From Paenibacillus polymyxa M1 (lineage in GTDB: Bacteria; Bacillota; Bacilli; Paenibacillales; Paenibacillaceae), in assembly GCF_000237325.1 (NCBI RefSeq), contig NC_017542.1, forward strand, positions 3,444,501-3,508,500: a stretch of DNA of 64,000 bases, written 5' to 3'. This document shows, piece by piece, positions 33,221 to 42,051 of this stretch. The position numbers were made by a program, and so were the translations under genes. The notes beneath the pieces are model-generated. The model was not told the DNA's origin. It searched no databases and saw only the letters and a list, made by a program, of their open reading frames with translations. The first letter of the stretch is position 1. Each line of letters begins with the position of its first letter.

Positions 33221-33258
33221 AGGCGGGCTCCCGTGTTAATTACACAATTGCCCGCCTG
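33221..33258 (-). terminator. Terminator after lipB
   Basis: AGGCGGGC and GCCCGCCT form an 8-bp stem, followed by CTTTG on the minus strand, starting 4 bases past the lipB stop. The U run is short. Confidence 0.6.
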
Positions 33259-33262
33259 ACCT

Positions 33263-33961
33263 TTATTGGAAGGAATGCGTTTGCCATTGCGCAGCAAATG
33301 AAAATTGCTGTTCAAAGTACGGTACAATTTCCTTCGCAATCTGTTCCACCGAAAAAGACTGCTGTGTACAGTCCTCTAATGATGTCACACCGTATTCCTG
33401 AATTCCGCACGGAACAATGCCTTCAAAGCCCTCATGCTGTATTCCTGACTTGATGTTAAAGGCAAAGCCATGGCTGGTTACGAAGCCTCGACGGTGCTTA
33501 CATTTGTTAAATTTGACACCAATGGCCGCAATTTTAAGATTCCCGATCCATACCCCCGTATATTCAGGCTTACGGCTCCCTTCAATCCCATAAGATGCCA
33601 GCAACTGAATGATCACTTCTTCCAGACTTCGAAGGTATCCGTGCAGATTTAACGCCTCTCGGTTGCCAAGCACAAGTAGGGGATATCCGACAAGTTGCCC
33701 TGGTCCATGATATGTAATATCTCCCCCACGATCAATCTGAAAGACGCTGATTCCCTTCTCTTTCAGCTGCTCTGGTGTAAGGAGCAAATGCTCAGGATGC
33801 CTCTGGGAACCAATGGTGTAGGTTGGTGGATGCTGGAGAAGCATAAGCGTTTCTCTCGCCTCCCCCGCATCCAGCTTTCCCACAATCTCCTTCTGGACAT
33901 CCCAAGCATGGGCATATTCCATCCTATTCGTATAGGTTACATCAAGCGGTCGTCTATTCAC
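33263..33961 (-). CDS. lipB: Octanoyl-[acyl carrier protein]:protein N-octanoyltransferase LipB
   Basis: 232 aa from a GTG with AGGAAGTGACAGGCC before it. It moves octanoate from ACP to lipoyl domains for lipoate synthesis. The signature RGGDITYHGPGQLVGYP, catalytic Lys150 (IAAIGVK) and Cys185 (VPCGIQEYGVTSL) are all present. Bacillus uses LipM and LipL instead, so a LipB-type enzyme next to the bkd genes is notable and functionally apt: BkdB, two frames away, needs lipoylation. It is 45 bases after bkdB and probably in the operon. Confidence 0.93.
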   Translation of the reverse strand: MNRRPLDVTYTNRMEYAHAWDVQKEIVGKLDAGEARETLMLLQHPPTYTIGSQRHPEHLLLTPEQLKEKGISVFQIDRGGDITYHGPGQLVGYPLLVLGNREALNLHGYLRSLEEVIIQLLASYGIEGSRKPEYTGVWIGNLKIAAIGVKFNKCKHRRGFVTSHGFAFNIKSGIQHEGFEGIVPCGIQEYGVTSLEDCTQQSFSVEQIAKEIVPYFEQQFSFAAQWQTHSFQ

Positions 33962-34006
33962 GGCCTGTCACTTCCTCTCCGTCCATTTACCTAACTGTTC
34001 GGATGA

Positions 34007-35398
34007 TTAGTACAGCTTCGTATCCAAGGTGTAGCCTTCTAGATTTTCTTTAACCCGTTGCAGGAATCGTCCGCAAATCACTCCATCTAAAATACGATGA
34101 TCCAGCGACAGACACAGATTAGCCATTGAGCGCACCGCAATCATATCATCAATAACCACTGGTCTTTTGACAATGGATTCAAAGGTAAGAATTGCAGCCT
34201 GCGGATAGTTAATCACCGGATAAGATAAAATTGAACCAAAGGAACCTGTGTTGTTGACGGTGAACGTTCCACCCTGCATGTCGTCCAGTTTGAGTGTACC
34301 TTCGCGAGTTTTACGTGCCAAATCGTCAATTTCACGAGCTAAGCCAGCAATATTTTTCTGATCGGCCTTTTTAATAACAGGAGTAAGAACGGAGTCCTCT
34401 GTACCTACGGCCAACGAAATATTGATGTCTCTTTTGATGATAATTTTATCCACTGCCCATACCGAATTCATGATCGGATATTCCTTGATTGCATTCACGA
34501 CTGCTTTCATGAGAAAAGCAAGATACGTAATATTGATGCCTTCTTTTTGTTTGAACTCGTTTTTGATCTTGTTGCGGAGCATCACCAGATTGGTCACATC
34601 CACTTCAATCGTCGTCCAGGCATGAGGAATTTCCGAAACACTTTGCCGCATATTGCGGGCAATTGCACTACGAATGGGTGTAACATCAATAAAATACTCG
34701 GATCTGTTATTGTTGCCACCCTCAACTTCGATCATAGGAACTTTTGGAGCTTCCGTTAAATGAATGCCGCTGTTGCGCACCGGAATCGCAGGGTCCATAT
34801 TTTGAACTGGTGCACTATGCTGAACGGCAGACTGCTGGAGTCCTGTAAAAGGAGATCCTTGTCCTTGCGTGGTTCCACTCGTCTGACCAGTCACTCCAGT
34901 TGGAGCAGAGCCGCCCTGCTGCACAAAATTCAACACGTCTTTGCGGGTAATTCTTCCCCCCATGCCTGTGCCTGGCACTCTGCTTAGGTCTACATTGTGC
35001 TCAGCAGCCAGTGTTTGGACCGCTGGAGAAAAACGTCCGCGCATGGACTGATCCGATCCAACACTCTGCTGGGATTGTGCTTGCACGTTGCTTTGAGATG
35101 CTGGTGCCGCAGGTGTCCCTCCTGTTGATGCTGTAGGTGCAGCCGACTTCGTCTGGATACGGCAAATCAACTCGCCTACCGCTACCGTCTGACCTTCCTC
35201 TGCCAACAGGTCACCCATAATCCCATCCAATGTGGAGGGAATTTCTGCGTTCACTTTATCTGTAATGACCTCGCAAATTGGCTCGAATTGCTCTACTGGA
35301 TCACCAGGTTGTTTCAGCCATTTGGCGATTGTCGCTGATACGAGCGATTCAGCCAATTGCGGCATGGTCACGTCGTTCCATTGTGTTTGGTCTGACAT
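34007..35398 (-). CDS. bkdB: Branched-chain 2-oxoacid dehydrogenase E2 (dihydrolipoyl acyltransferase)
   Basis: 463 aa from the ATG at 35398 (AAGGAGTTGAAAAAA before it). One lipoyl domain (about 8-85) with the modified Lys48 in ICEVITDKVNAEIPS. A Ser/Gln/Ala-rich linker follows, then the E1/E3-binding domain (RFSPAVQTLAAEHNVDLSRV, about 125-160), a second flexible linker and the catalytic domain ending with the His434 motif DHRILDG. It passes the acyl group to CoA, making isobutyryl-, isovaleryl- and 2-methylbutyryl-CoA for branched fatty acids. Pyruvate dehydrogenase E2 is the alternative; gene order lpdV-bkdAA-bkdAB-bkdB favours Bkd. Confidence 0.88.
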   Translation of the reverse strand: MSDQTQWNDVTMPQLAESLVSATIAKWLKQPGDPVEQFEPICEVITDKVNAEIPSTLDGIMGDLLAEEGQTVAVGELICRIQTKSAAPTASTGGTPAAPASQSNVQAQSQQSVGSDQSMRGRFSPAVQTLAAEHNVDLSRVPGTGMGGRITRKDVLNFVQQGGSAPTGVTGQTSGTTQGQGSPFTGLQQSAVQHSAPVQNMDPAIPVRNSGIHLTEAPKVPMIEVEGGNNNRSEYFIDVTPIRSAIARNMRQSVSEIPHAWTTIEVDVTNLVMLRNKIKNEFKQKEGINITYLAFLMKAVVNAIKEYPIMNSVWAVDKIIIKRDINISLAVGTEDSVLTPVIKKADQKNIAGLAREIDDLARKTREGTLKLDDMQGGTFTVNNTGSFGSILSYPVINYPQAAILTFESIVKRPVVIDDMIAVRSMANLCLSLDHRILDGVICGRFLQRVKENLEGYTLDTKLY

Positions 35399-35487
35399 TT
35401 TTTTCAACTCCTTAACATCATAGAAGGGCGCGTTTTATCGCTGCCCCACTACACTTTTGGAATGCTTTCGCCCGAATCTGCTCTATA

Positions 35488-36474
35488 TTAATACATTGCG
35501 AGACGACGCATGGCTTCCTTTACTTTATCCTTGTTTAACATATAAAACTTCTCCATCGGTGGACTGATCGGCATGGCTGGCACATCAGGAGCGCACAGAC
35601 GCTCAATCGGTGCATCCAGTTCGAACAGACACTCTTCATTAATAATAGCCGATACTTCGGCACCGATACCGCCCGTTTTGTTGTCCTCATGAACGATTAA
35701 AACCTTACCTGTATGTCGTGCAGCCTCAATAATGGCTTCGCGATCCAAAGGCTGGAGTGTGCGCAAATCCACAACATGTGCGGTAATGCCCTCTTCCTTC
35801 TCCAATTCCTCAGCTGCCTGCATAACAAAATGCAACGGCTGGCTATATCCGATGACCGTAATATCGTCACCCTCACGTAGCAGATTAGCCTTGCCAATTG
35901 GAACGATATAATCATCCTCAGGCACTTCACCCTTAATCAGCTTGTAGGATTTTTTATTTTCAAAAAACAGCACTGGATCAGGGTCACGAATGGCTGCTTT
36001 CAACAATCCTTTGGCATCATAAGGTGTAAATGGAGCAACAATTTTTAAACCCGGTGTACCAAAAAAGATAGATTCCGGACACTGAGAATGATATAAACCA
36101 CCAAAAATACCGCCACCGATGGGGGCGCGGATCACCACAGGGCAATTCCAATCGTTGTTAGAGCGGTAGCGGATTTTAGCCGCTTCACTAATAATCTGAT
36201 TCGTCGCTGGCAGCATGAAGTCCGAATATTGCATTTCGGCAATCGGCTTCATTCCGTACATCGCCGCACCAATAGCAACGCCTGCAATCGCCGACTCTGC
36301 CAATGGCGTATCCATGACACGTTGCTCACCGAATTGGTCCATGAGCCCCTTAGTCGTTGTAAAAACACCGCCTTTTACGCCGACGTCCTCACCTAATACA
36401 AAAACCGTTTCATCCTGCTCCATTTCTTCTCTCATAGCAAGACGTATCGCATCAATATATTCCATAATCGCCAT
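35488..36474 (-). CDS. bkdAB: Branched-chain 2-oxoacid dehydrogenase E1 beta subunit
   Basis: 328 aa, the usual size. Partner of E1 alpha in thiamine-diphosphate-dependent decarboxylation. Conserved stretches are VFVLGEDVGVKGGVFTTTKGL, DTPLAESAIAGVAIGAAMYGMKPIAEMQYSDF, IGGGIFGGLYHSQCPESIF and the C-terminal domain with VIGYSQPLHFVMQAAEEL and LIVHEDNKTGGIGAEV. It starts 2 bases after the E1 alpha stop, so the two subunits are made together. Confidence 0.92.
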   Translation of the reverse strand: MAIMEYIDAIRLAMREEMEQDETVFVLGEDVGVKGGVFTTTKGLMDQFGEQRVMDTPLAESAIAGVAIGAAMYGMKPIAEMQYSDFMLPATNQIISEAAKIRYRSNNDWNCPVVIRAPIGGGIFGGLYHSQCPESIFFGTPGLKIVAPFTPYDAKGLLKAAIRDPDPVLFFENKKSYKLIKGEVPEDDYIVPIGKANLLREGDDITVIGYSQPLHFVMQAAEELEKEEGITAHVVDLRTLQPLDREAIIEAARHTGKVLIVHEDNKTGGIGAEVSAIINEECLFELDAPIERLCAPDVPAMPISPPMEKFYMLNKDKVKEAMRRLAMY

Positions 36475-36476
36475 CG

Positions 36477-37505
36477 TTACCGACCCTCCCCATCGCTATC
36501 AGCATACACATGCAGCAGCGTATCTTCAGGCTTTGGAAAAGGCGCATTGTCTGCATATTCAATGGCTTCCTTGACTTCGAGCAGCAGCTCGGCCGACAGA
36601 TCTGCATCTTTGGCCTCGTCCCAAATGCCGCATTCAATCAAGTAACTCTTCATGCGGGCTACGCCGTCCTTGGCCCAGTTTTCATCCACTTCCTCCTTGG
36701 TCCGGTAAGCCAGATCATTATCCGAGGTGGAGTGAGGGGACAGACGGTACATCATCGCTTCGATTAGCGTAGGACCTTCACCGCGGACAGCACGTTCACG
36801 TGCTTCCTTCACCGCGGCATATACGGCTAGCGCATCATTACCGTCGACACGAATACCAGGGAATCCGTAACCCAATGCCCGGTCGCTTACCTTGCCTGCC
36901 AACTGCTTATGAATCGGAACCGATATTGCATATTGATTGTTCTCACACATAATGATGACTGGCAGCTTCTGTACACCTGCAAAGTTACAGCCTTCGTGAA
37001 AATCCCCCTGATTACTGGAGCCTTCCCCAAACGTAACAAACGACACAAAATCCTTTTTCTGCATCTTGGCGGCCAACGCAACACCCACTGCATGTGGAAC
37101 CTGTGTCGTCACTGGGCTGGAGCCTGTCACGATACGCAGCCGTTTACTACCAAAATGCCCTGGCATCTGGCGCCCTCCACTATTAGGGTCATCTGCCTTG
37201 GCAAATGCCGACAGCATCAATTCCCGCGGCGTCATGCCGACTGCAAGCACAAATCCGTAATCCCGGTAATAGGGAAGGAAATAGTCCTTTTCCCGGTCCA
37301 GAGCGAAAGCTGCACCTACTTGTGCCGCTTCCTGTCCAATGCCGGAAACGTGGAAATTAATTTTCCCTGCCCGTTGCAGGAGCATGTTGCGCTCGTCAAA
37401 TCTTCTTGCGAGCAACATATATCTGTACATATCAATTACTTGTCCGTGAGTAAGTCCCAGCTGCTCATGTCTGAAGCCAGCGTCTACAGCGCCTTTAGAA
37501 CTCAT
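36477..37505 (-). CDS. bkdAA: Branched-chain 2-oxoacid dehydrogenase E1 alpha subunit
   Basis: 342 aa; AAGGAGGTGCCTCA precedes the ATG. The TPP-binding fold is visible as FGEGSSNQGDFHEGCNFAG followed by MCENNQYAISVP. GIGQEAAQVGAAFAL and LMLSAFAKADDPNSGGRQMPGHFG are substrate-side blocks. The loop HSTSDNDLAYRTKEEVDENW is typical of the branched-chain type rather than pyruvate dehydrogenase. It is preceded by its own -10-like element and a dyad, so it may be transcribed separately from lpdV. Confidence 0.9.
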   Translation of the reverse strand: MSSKGAVDAGFRHEQLGLTHGQVIDMYRYMLLARRFDERNMLLQRAGKINFHVSGIGQEAAQVGAAFALDREKDYFLPYYRDYGFVLAVGMTPRELMLSAFAKADDPNSGGRQMPGHFGSKRLRIVTGSSPVTTQVPHAVGVALAAKMQKKDFVSFVTFGEGSSNQGDFHEGCNFAGVQKLPVIIMCENNQYAISVPIHKQLAGKVSDRALGYGFPGIRVDGNDALAVYAAVKEARERAVRGEGPTLIEAMMYRLSPHSTSDNDLAYRTKEEVDENWAKDGVARMKSYLIECGIWDEAKDADLSAELLLEVKEAIEYADNAPFPKPEDTLLHVYADSDGEGR

Positions 37506-37547
37506 TGAGGCACCTCCTTAAATGTCAAACATCCTACTTTCAGCACC

Positions 37548-37600
37548 TAGTACCATCTTGTCTTAAAACCTGGTACTAAACTCTGACTAACCCCATTATA
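37548..37600 (-). promoter_or_regulatory. TATAAT -10 element and downstream dyad before bkdAA
   Basis: Minus strand: TATAAT at 37595-37600, then a perfect 8-bp dyad TAGTACCA (rc of 37571-37578) and TGGTACTA (37548-37555) with 15 bases between. The half-sites are 23 bases centre to centre, about two helix turns, and cover about +10 to +40. The -35 region is weak. No T run follows, so an operator is more likely than a terminator. Confidence 0.45.
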
Positions 37601-37645
37601 ATCCTTTTCGCCCCAAAAAGAAAAGTACCGATTTATTTGAAACGT

Positions 37646-39067
37646 TTATATGCCTATCGCTTGTCCATCAACTGCCAGCATCGCTTCTCCCAAAATCTCC
37701 GACAACGTTGGATGCGGATGAATAAGCTGTCCGACTTCCCACGGCGTAGCATCCAGCAATTGCGCAAGAGCGGCCTCGCTGATCAGATCCGTTACATGCG
37801 TACCGATCATATGTACACCAAGAATATCATTGGTTTGCTGGTCCGCCACCACTTTCACGAAGCCGTCTCGACTACCGTATACTAGCGATTTTCCGATAGC
37901 TTGGAAAGGGAACTTCCCTGTTTTCACCTGGTGTCCACGTTCACGGGCTTCCTGCTCCGTCAAGCCGACGCTTGCGGCTTCAGGACGTGTGTAAATACAC
38001 CGCGGAATCATATAGTTGGGTACGCTGTGAAACTCTTCGCCCGCCAAATGATGAACTGCCTGCAAGCCTTCATGACTCGCGGCATGGGCCAGTTGTAAGC
38101 CGCCGATGCAATCCCCGATGGCGTAGATATGTGGCTCATTTGTCTGCAAATGCTCATTAACCGAGATAAAGCCACGCTCCACGCGGATATCCGTATTTTC
38201 CAGCCCGATATTTTCCACATTCGCCTGACGACCTACAGAAATGAGCAGTTTGGAAACACTGAGGGTTTCGGTTTCTTCACCTTTTTGCACGTCAATCTGT
38301 ACGCCTTCCTCATCCTTGCCGTAGGTTTCAGCCAACACTTGTGCCCCCGTCAGCACCTTGACACCACGCTTGGTTAACAAGCGCTGCATTTCACGCGAAA
38401 CGTCCTCGTCCTCCGTAGGAATAAGTCGATTCGCGGCCTCAACCACCGTAACCTCCACGCCAAAATCATTTAGCATGGAAGCCCATTCCACGCCAATGAC
38501 CCCACCACCCACGATAATCAGGGATGCTGGCAGGTTCTCCATAGTCAATGCTTCGTCACTGCTCAGAATAAATTCGCCATCTGGCTCCAGTCCAGGCAGC
38601 ACACGCGGACGTGATCCTGTTGCAATAATGAGGTGTGCCGGAACAATCGTCTCCATCTCACCATCTTCTAGTTCCACAGCCACTGCACCGCTTTTAGGAG
38701 AAAATATAGACGGTCCAATCACGCGTCCCTTACCGCTCAGCACCGTAATTTTATTTTTCCGCATCAAAAATTGAACGCCCTGGTGTAGCTGCTCCACAAC
38801 GGCTTCCTTACGTTCCTGAACCTTGGGAAATACAAGCTGTGCTCCCGATGTCTCAATACCATATTGCGCACTTTCTTTAATCGTTGCATATACTTCCGCA
38901 CTGCGCAGCAAAGCCTTGCTCGGAATACAACCACGGTGCAGACAGGTTCCGCCGAGCTTGTCCTTTTCGATGATCACCACTTCCTTGCCGAGTTGGGCTG
39001 CGCGAATTGCTGCTACATACCCTCCGGTTCCTCCACCCAAAATAGCGACATCACAATGTATAGTCAT
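37646..39067 (-). CDS. lpdV: Dihydrolipoamide dehydrogenase (E3)
   Basis: 473 aa. FAD-dependent reoxidation of lipoyl groups with NAD+. The FAD site CDVAILGGGTGGYVAAIRAAQLG is at the N-terminus, the redox disulfide is C42-LHRG-C47, the NAD site is LIIVGGGVIGVEWASMLNDFG, and the C-terminal His-Glu pair is in HPHPTLSEILGE. First gene of the bkd cluster, with a sigma-A promoter 35 bases upstream and GGAGGAGAAAC before the ATG. Confidence 0.94.
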   Translation of the reverse strand: MTIHCDVAILGGGTGGYVAAIRAAQLGKEVVIIEKDKLGGTCLHRGCIPSKALLRSAEVYATIKESAQYGIETSGAQLVFPKVQERKEAVVEQLHQGVQFLMRKNKITVLSGKGRVIGPSIFSPKSGAVAVELEDGEMETIVPAHLIIATGSRPRVLPGLEPDGEFILSSDEALTMENLPASLIIVGGGVIGVEWASMLNDFGVEVTVVEAANRLIPTEDEDVSREMQRLLTKRGVKVLTGAQVLAETYGKDEEGVQIDVQKGEETETLSVSKLLISVGRQANVENIGLENTDIRVERGFISVNEHLQTNEPHIYAIGDCIGGLQLAHAASHEGLQAVHHLAGEEFHSVPNYMIPRCIYTRPEAASVGLTEQEARERGHQVKTGKFPFQAIGKSLVYGSRDGFVKVVADQQTNDILGVHMIGTHVTDLISEAALAQLLDATPWEVGQLIHPHPTLSEILGEAMLAVDGQAIGI

Positions 39068-39102
39068 GTTTCTCCTCCATTAACATTGATTATATATAGC
39101 TT

Positions 39103-39130
39103 ATTGTACTCTCTTTATTTCACTGTACAA
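39103..39130 (-). promoter_or_regulatory. Sigma-A promoter of lpdV
   Basis: Minus strand: TTGTAC (39125-39130), 16 bases, TACAAT (39103-39108), with the lpdV ATG about 35 bases downstream. Confidence 0.55.
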
Positions 39131-39191
39131 AATTTAGCGTTTAGGCATAGGCTGCAAATCATCATCTACCTAATCTAGATATCTCTCCATA

Positions 39192-39404
39192 TCATTCATA
39201 CAGTGCATCTCGTAATTTGGTAGCCATTCTTGGACTTTGTGCTGATTTGGCTCGCAACGCCTTGCGAAACGATTCATTTTGCTTGCTCAGAAAATCAAGC
39301 TCTGTCTCCAACTCAATGATTAGCTCCAGAGCTTGCCGGCTAATCAGTCCTTGTTCCAGTAATACTCTTTTTTTGGCACTATAATCCGTGTTTTTTTCGT
39401 CCAT
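39192..39404 (-). CDS. Small hypothetical protein with helical C-terminal half
   Basis: 70 aa from the ATG at 39404; longer readings begin at 39479. No family recognised. Residues 20-55 (ISRQALELIIELETELDFLSKQNESFRKALRAK) should form a long amphipathic helix or coiled coil. The end is basic with no membrane segment. The ribosome site (GTGGAAGGC) is weak, so the start is uncertain. It lies between lpdV and the divergent tdk gene. Confidence 0.45.
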   Translation of the reverse strand: MDEKNTDYSAKKRVLLEQGLISRQALELIIELETELDFLSKQNESFRKALRAKSAQSPRMATKLRDALYE

Positions 39405-39632
39405 GCCTTCCACTCTTCCCTTCATTCCACTACGCTTCACCATATCATGCCCGCGGCGGCAGAGCAATGACGACCACATTTACGATTTAGGAATAGACAT
39501 ACAAAAACATGTCGAAAAACAATATATTTTCTCTAGTCTGTATGTGGCTCGTTATGGTAATCTATAATGGCGTTTTCTTTCGGAGATGAAGATTTACAGC
39601 GTTATGTACATGTTAAGAGAGGGGAATTCGCT

Positions 39633-40229
39633 TTGCCTACAGGACGAATTACGATTATAACAGGCCCCATGTTCAGCGAAAAATCCGGCGAATTGATTCG
39701 CCGTTGTCAGAAACTAATCCAATACGGGCATCGCAAGGTGGTCGCTTACAAACCAGCTGAAGACAACCGTTATGCGGAGGATGAAATTGTAAGCCGAATC
39801 GGATATCGGCTGCCCGCTATCTCTATTCCAAGAAAACTCACGGATGAGCTCGTTCAGCGTATTTTGCAAGAAACGAAAGATGCCGATGTGGTTGCCTTTG
39901 ACGAAGTCCAGTTTTTCAGTCGGCATATTATGTCGCTCATACAAGAGTTAGCTTATTGCGGAAAGCATGTCATTGCCGATGGGCTAAATCTGGATTACCG
40001 AGGCAAGGAGTTCGGCTATGTCGGTGGTCTGCTCGCTATGGCAGATGACATCGAGAAACTGACTTCCTTCTGCGCTGTATGCGGCAGCTCGGAAGCAGTA
40101 TTTACGCAGCGTATGGTCAATGGAAAACCTTCCACTGTAGGACCTATCGTGATGATCGGTGACTCTGAGGCTTATGAGCCTCGTTGTCGTAATTGCTTTA
40201 TACCTCCTCATAAAGTGAACTGCGAATAG
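39633..40229 (+). CDS. tdk: Thymidine kinase with altered P-loop
   Basis: 198 aa from the TTG at 39633, which has AGAGAGGGGAATTCGC before it; an ATG at 39567 would add 22 residues and overlaps a TATAAT at 39563-39568. It phosphorylates thymidine to dTMP in salvage. The fold is clear: ADVVAFDEVQFF (catalytic Glu), VIADGLNLDYRGKEFG (lasso), zinc pairs CAVCGS and CRNC. The P-loop is odd: usual GPMFSGKSEEL reads GPMFSEKSGEL here, so the invariant Gly before Lys is Glu16. Activity cannot be assumed. Confidence 0.85.
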   Translation: MPTGRITIITGPMFSEKSGELIRRCQKLIQYGHRKVVAYKPAEDNRYAEDEIVSRIGYRLPAISIPRKLTDELVQRILQETKDADVVAFDEVQFFSRHIMSLIQELAYCGKHVIADGLNLDYRGKEFGYVGGLLAMADDIEKLTSFCAVCGSSEAVFTQRMVNGKPSTVGPIVMIGDSEAYEPRCRNCFIPPHKVNCE

Positions 40230-40296
40230 TAAGCTACATGGGGCGGCAAACTCCATACGCCCACTTGTTTTCCATTACTTTTTTCTTGCATTTTTT

Positions 40297-40323
40297 TGGA
40301 ACGGTTCAAGCTATTTCCCCGTA
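40297..40323 (+). promoter_or_regulatory. ECF (sigma-W-like) promoter of spo0M
   Basis: TGGAAC (40297-40302), 17 bases, CGTA (40320-40323), close to the sigma-W pattern TGAAAC-N16-CGTA. It is about 65 bases before the ATG. B. subtilis spo0M is reported as a sigma-W gene. Confidence 0.45.
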
Positions 40324-40391
40324 TATCCGTTAAGCTGTACAAGTTTTTATTTTTTTGTGCATAATAACCATAAGATTATCGGGGGGACGGA

Positions 40392-41171
40392 ATGATGAGT
40401 TTCTTTAACAAGATCTTAGCAAGTGCAGGAATCGGTTCAGCCAAAGTCGATACGTTGGTGGATCAGACTGTATATGTGCCTGGAGAAGAACTTAGTGGCA
40501 TCATACGTATCAAAGGCGGTAAAATTGATCAGGAAATCGGCAAAATTGACATTGAACTCAAGACTGAATATATCGTAGAGCACGATGATAAAAAAACCGT
40601 CACCACCTGCTGCATTGCGCGGATCAAGGTATCTGATGGCTTTCATCTAAAGCAAGGACAGGAGCTTGAAACTCCTTTTTCCTTTAGGTTGCCTTTGGAA
40701 ACTCCTGTTACTCATGCCAAACAGCCTGTCTGGCTGGAAACAGCATTGGACATTGGCATGGCTTTGGACCCGACCGATCGTGATTCACTCAAAATCGAGC
40801 CACATCCTTATATGAGTACGGTGTTTGAGGCGGTTCACCTGTTAGGCTTCCGATTCCGTTCCTCCACCTGTGAACGTCACCCCAAGCTTGGACGCGGTGT
40901 TCCATTCGTGCAGGAGTTTGAGTTTACGCCTGGCTCGGAGTATGCACGGGATATCGAGGAGCTAGAGCTGATTATGCAGTTGGAACCCGAGGGTGTCCAT
41001 GTGCTTGTAGAAGTAGATCGTAGAGGCAGAGGCTTGTCCGGTTGGCTGGAAAATGCCTTTGATATGGATGAGCGTCATGCCTGGTTGAGCTTAAGCCGGG
41101 AAGAACTATCCTATGGACCAGATCATATAGCTGATGCGCTAGAGGAATTGATTGACAGGCAAATTCGCTAA
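40392..41171 (+). CDS. spo0M: Sporulation-control protein Spo0M
   Basis: 259 aa, like B. subtilis Spo0M. An arrestin-like soluble protein that affects early sporulation and cell-cycle events; the partner is not established. The start FFNKILASAGIGSAKVDTLVD and the motif VPGEELSGIIRIKGGKIDQEI are diagnostic. The middle segment has two beta-sandwich-type stretches, and the C-terminal part is charged (GRGLSGWLENAFDMDERH). GGGGGGACGGA precedes the first of two adjacent ATG codons. Confidence 0.92.
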   Translation: MMSFFNKILASAGIGSAKVDTLVDQTVYVPGEELSGIIRIKGGKIDQEIGKIDIELKTEYIVEHDDKKTVTTCCIARIKVSDGFHLKQGQELETPFSFRLPLETPVTHAKQPVWLETALDIGMALDPTDRDSLKIEPHPYMSTVFEAVHLLGFRFRSSTCERHPKLGRGVPFVQEFEFTPGSEYARDIEELELIMQLEPEGVHVLVEVDRRGRGLSGWLENAFDMDERHAWLSLSREELSYGPDHIADALEELIDRQIR

Positions 41172-41195
41172 CAATGTAGTAAAACACTAACAAAA

Positions 41196-41238
41196 AAACT
41201 CCTAACCAATTTACTTACATACGGTTGGGAGTTTTTAT
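41196..41238 (+). terminator. Terminator of spo0M
   Basis: AACTCCTAACC and GGTTGGGAGTT form an 11-bp stem followed by TTTAT, about 25 bases past the stop. Confidence 0.85.
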
Positions 41239-41284
41239 TAATTATAAGAATTATTTGATGATGGTTCTCCATAGTCTGTATAGA

Positions 41285-41692
41285 CTAAAGTGGCAGCATA
41301 TCCTGTCTTTCCGCCTTATGCTTACACTCTTTACATACCCCATACAGCGAACCATTATCATCGGCATAAAAGGTTAATTTTTCTTCTTTTTTACAAAAGG
41401 AGCATTTTTGTTTACTCGTGCTCTGAATGGAGTCAGACAGTCCAAATCCAGCTTGGGCCTGAATATCTGCCGCTTTTGTATTCGCGCGTGTACCCGAAGA
41501 CACTTTAGACTTCATTTCATTGCCAGTGCGGGATTGTCGGGCGGGCTTACGAGGGCGAAATTCAACAACATTACTGCCCCGATGTTCATCCGATTGTTGT
41601 TGATTGCCGCTACGTCCACGCCATGCCATAACAATCCAACCCAACGCCACCAACAACACGCCGACGATCACCCAAGTCAGACTATTCCACAT
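41285..41692 (-). CDS. Membrane-anchored protein with C-terminal zinc-ribbon-like motif
   Basis: 135 aa; no family name recognised. One N-terminal membrane helix (about 6-24, WVIVGVLLVALGWIVMAW) is followed by a basic, Gln/Ser/Arg-rich linker of about 70 residues. A compact end has two Cys pairs, KCSFCKKE and CKEC, about 22 residues apart, which should bind zinc. The layout suggests a membrane-tethered binding module facing the cytoplasm. It is convergent with spo0M. Confidence 0.65.
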   Translation of the reverse strand: MWNSLTWVIVGVLLVALGWIVMAWRGRSGNQQQSDEHRGSNVVEFRPRKPARQSRTGNEMKSKVSSGTRANTKAADIQAQAGFGLSDSIQSTSKQKCSFCKKEEKLTFYADDNGSLYGVCKECKHKAERQDMLPL

Positions 41693-42051
41693 GCTCTCAT
41701 CCCCTCTTTGCTTTAAAATCTTTTACATCCATACCACTAGCCCGTTCAATGCGATGACTTTTGCCTATAACATATGATTGTATATATCCGTGTATACAGC
41801 CTCTGTGTTGTTCATTTGATTGCTACCCATGTAAAAATCTACCCTCCAGGGCAACATCCGACTCGCCTCTTAACGAGACATTGATCACGTTCGGTAAATC
41901 TTGTTATGCCGAGGAGTATATTGACCCTTTTTACAAATTGTACATGATTCTTTTGAAAAACGGTAATATCCACTCCATGGACACCGTTCTCCTTATCATA
42001 ATGCTTATCTACTTTCCAAAGCTGAGGACAAAAATGTCCCAGATGGCTACA
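41693..42051. other. Intergenic stretch without a recognisable gene
   Basis: About 360 AT-rich bases. A 122-codon plus-strand frame crosses it and runs into the antisense of the next gene; its composition and lack of a ribosome site argue against coding. I see no repeat or RNA element. Confidence 0.5.

Noticed and set aside
39567..39632. N-terminal extension of thymidine kinase from the ATG at 39567
   Set aside because: A TATAAT overlaps this ATG, and the TTG at 39633 has the better ribosome site and the family start.
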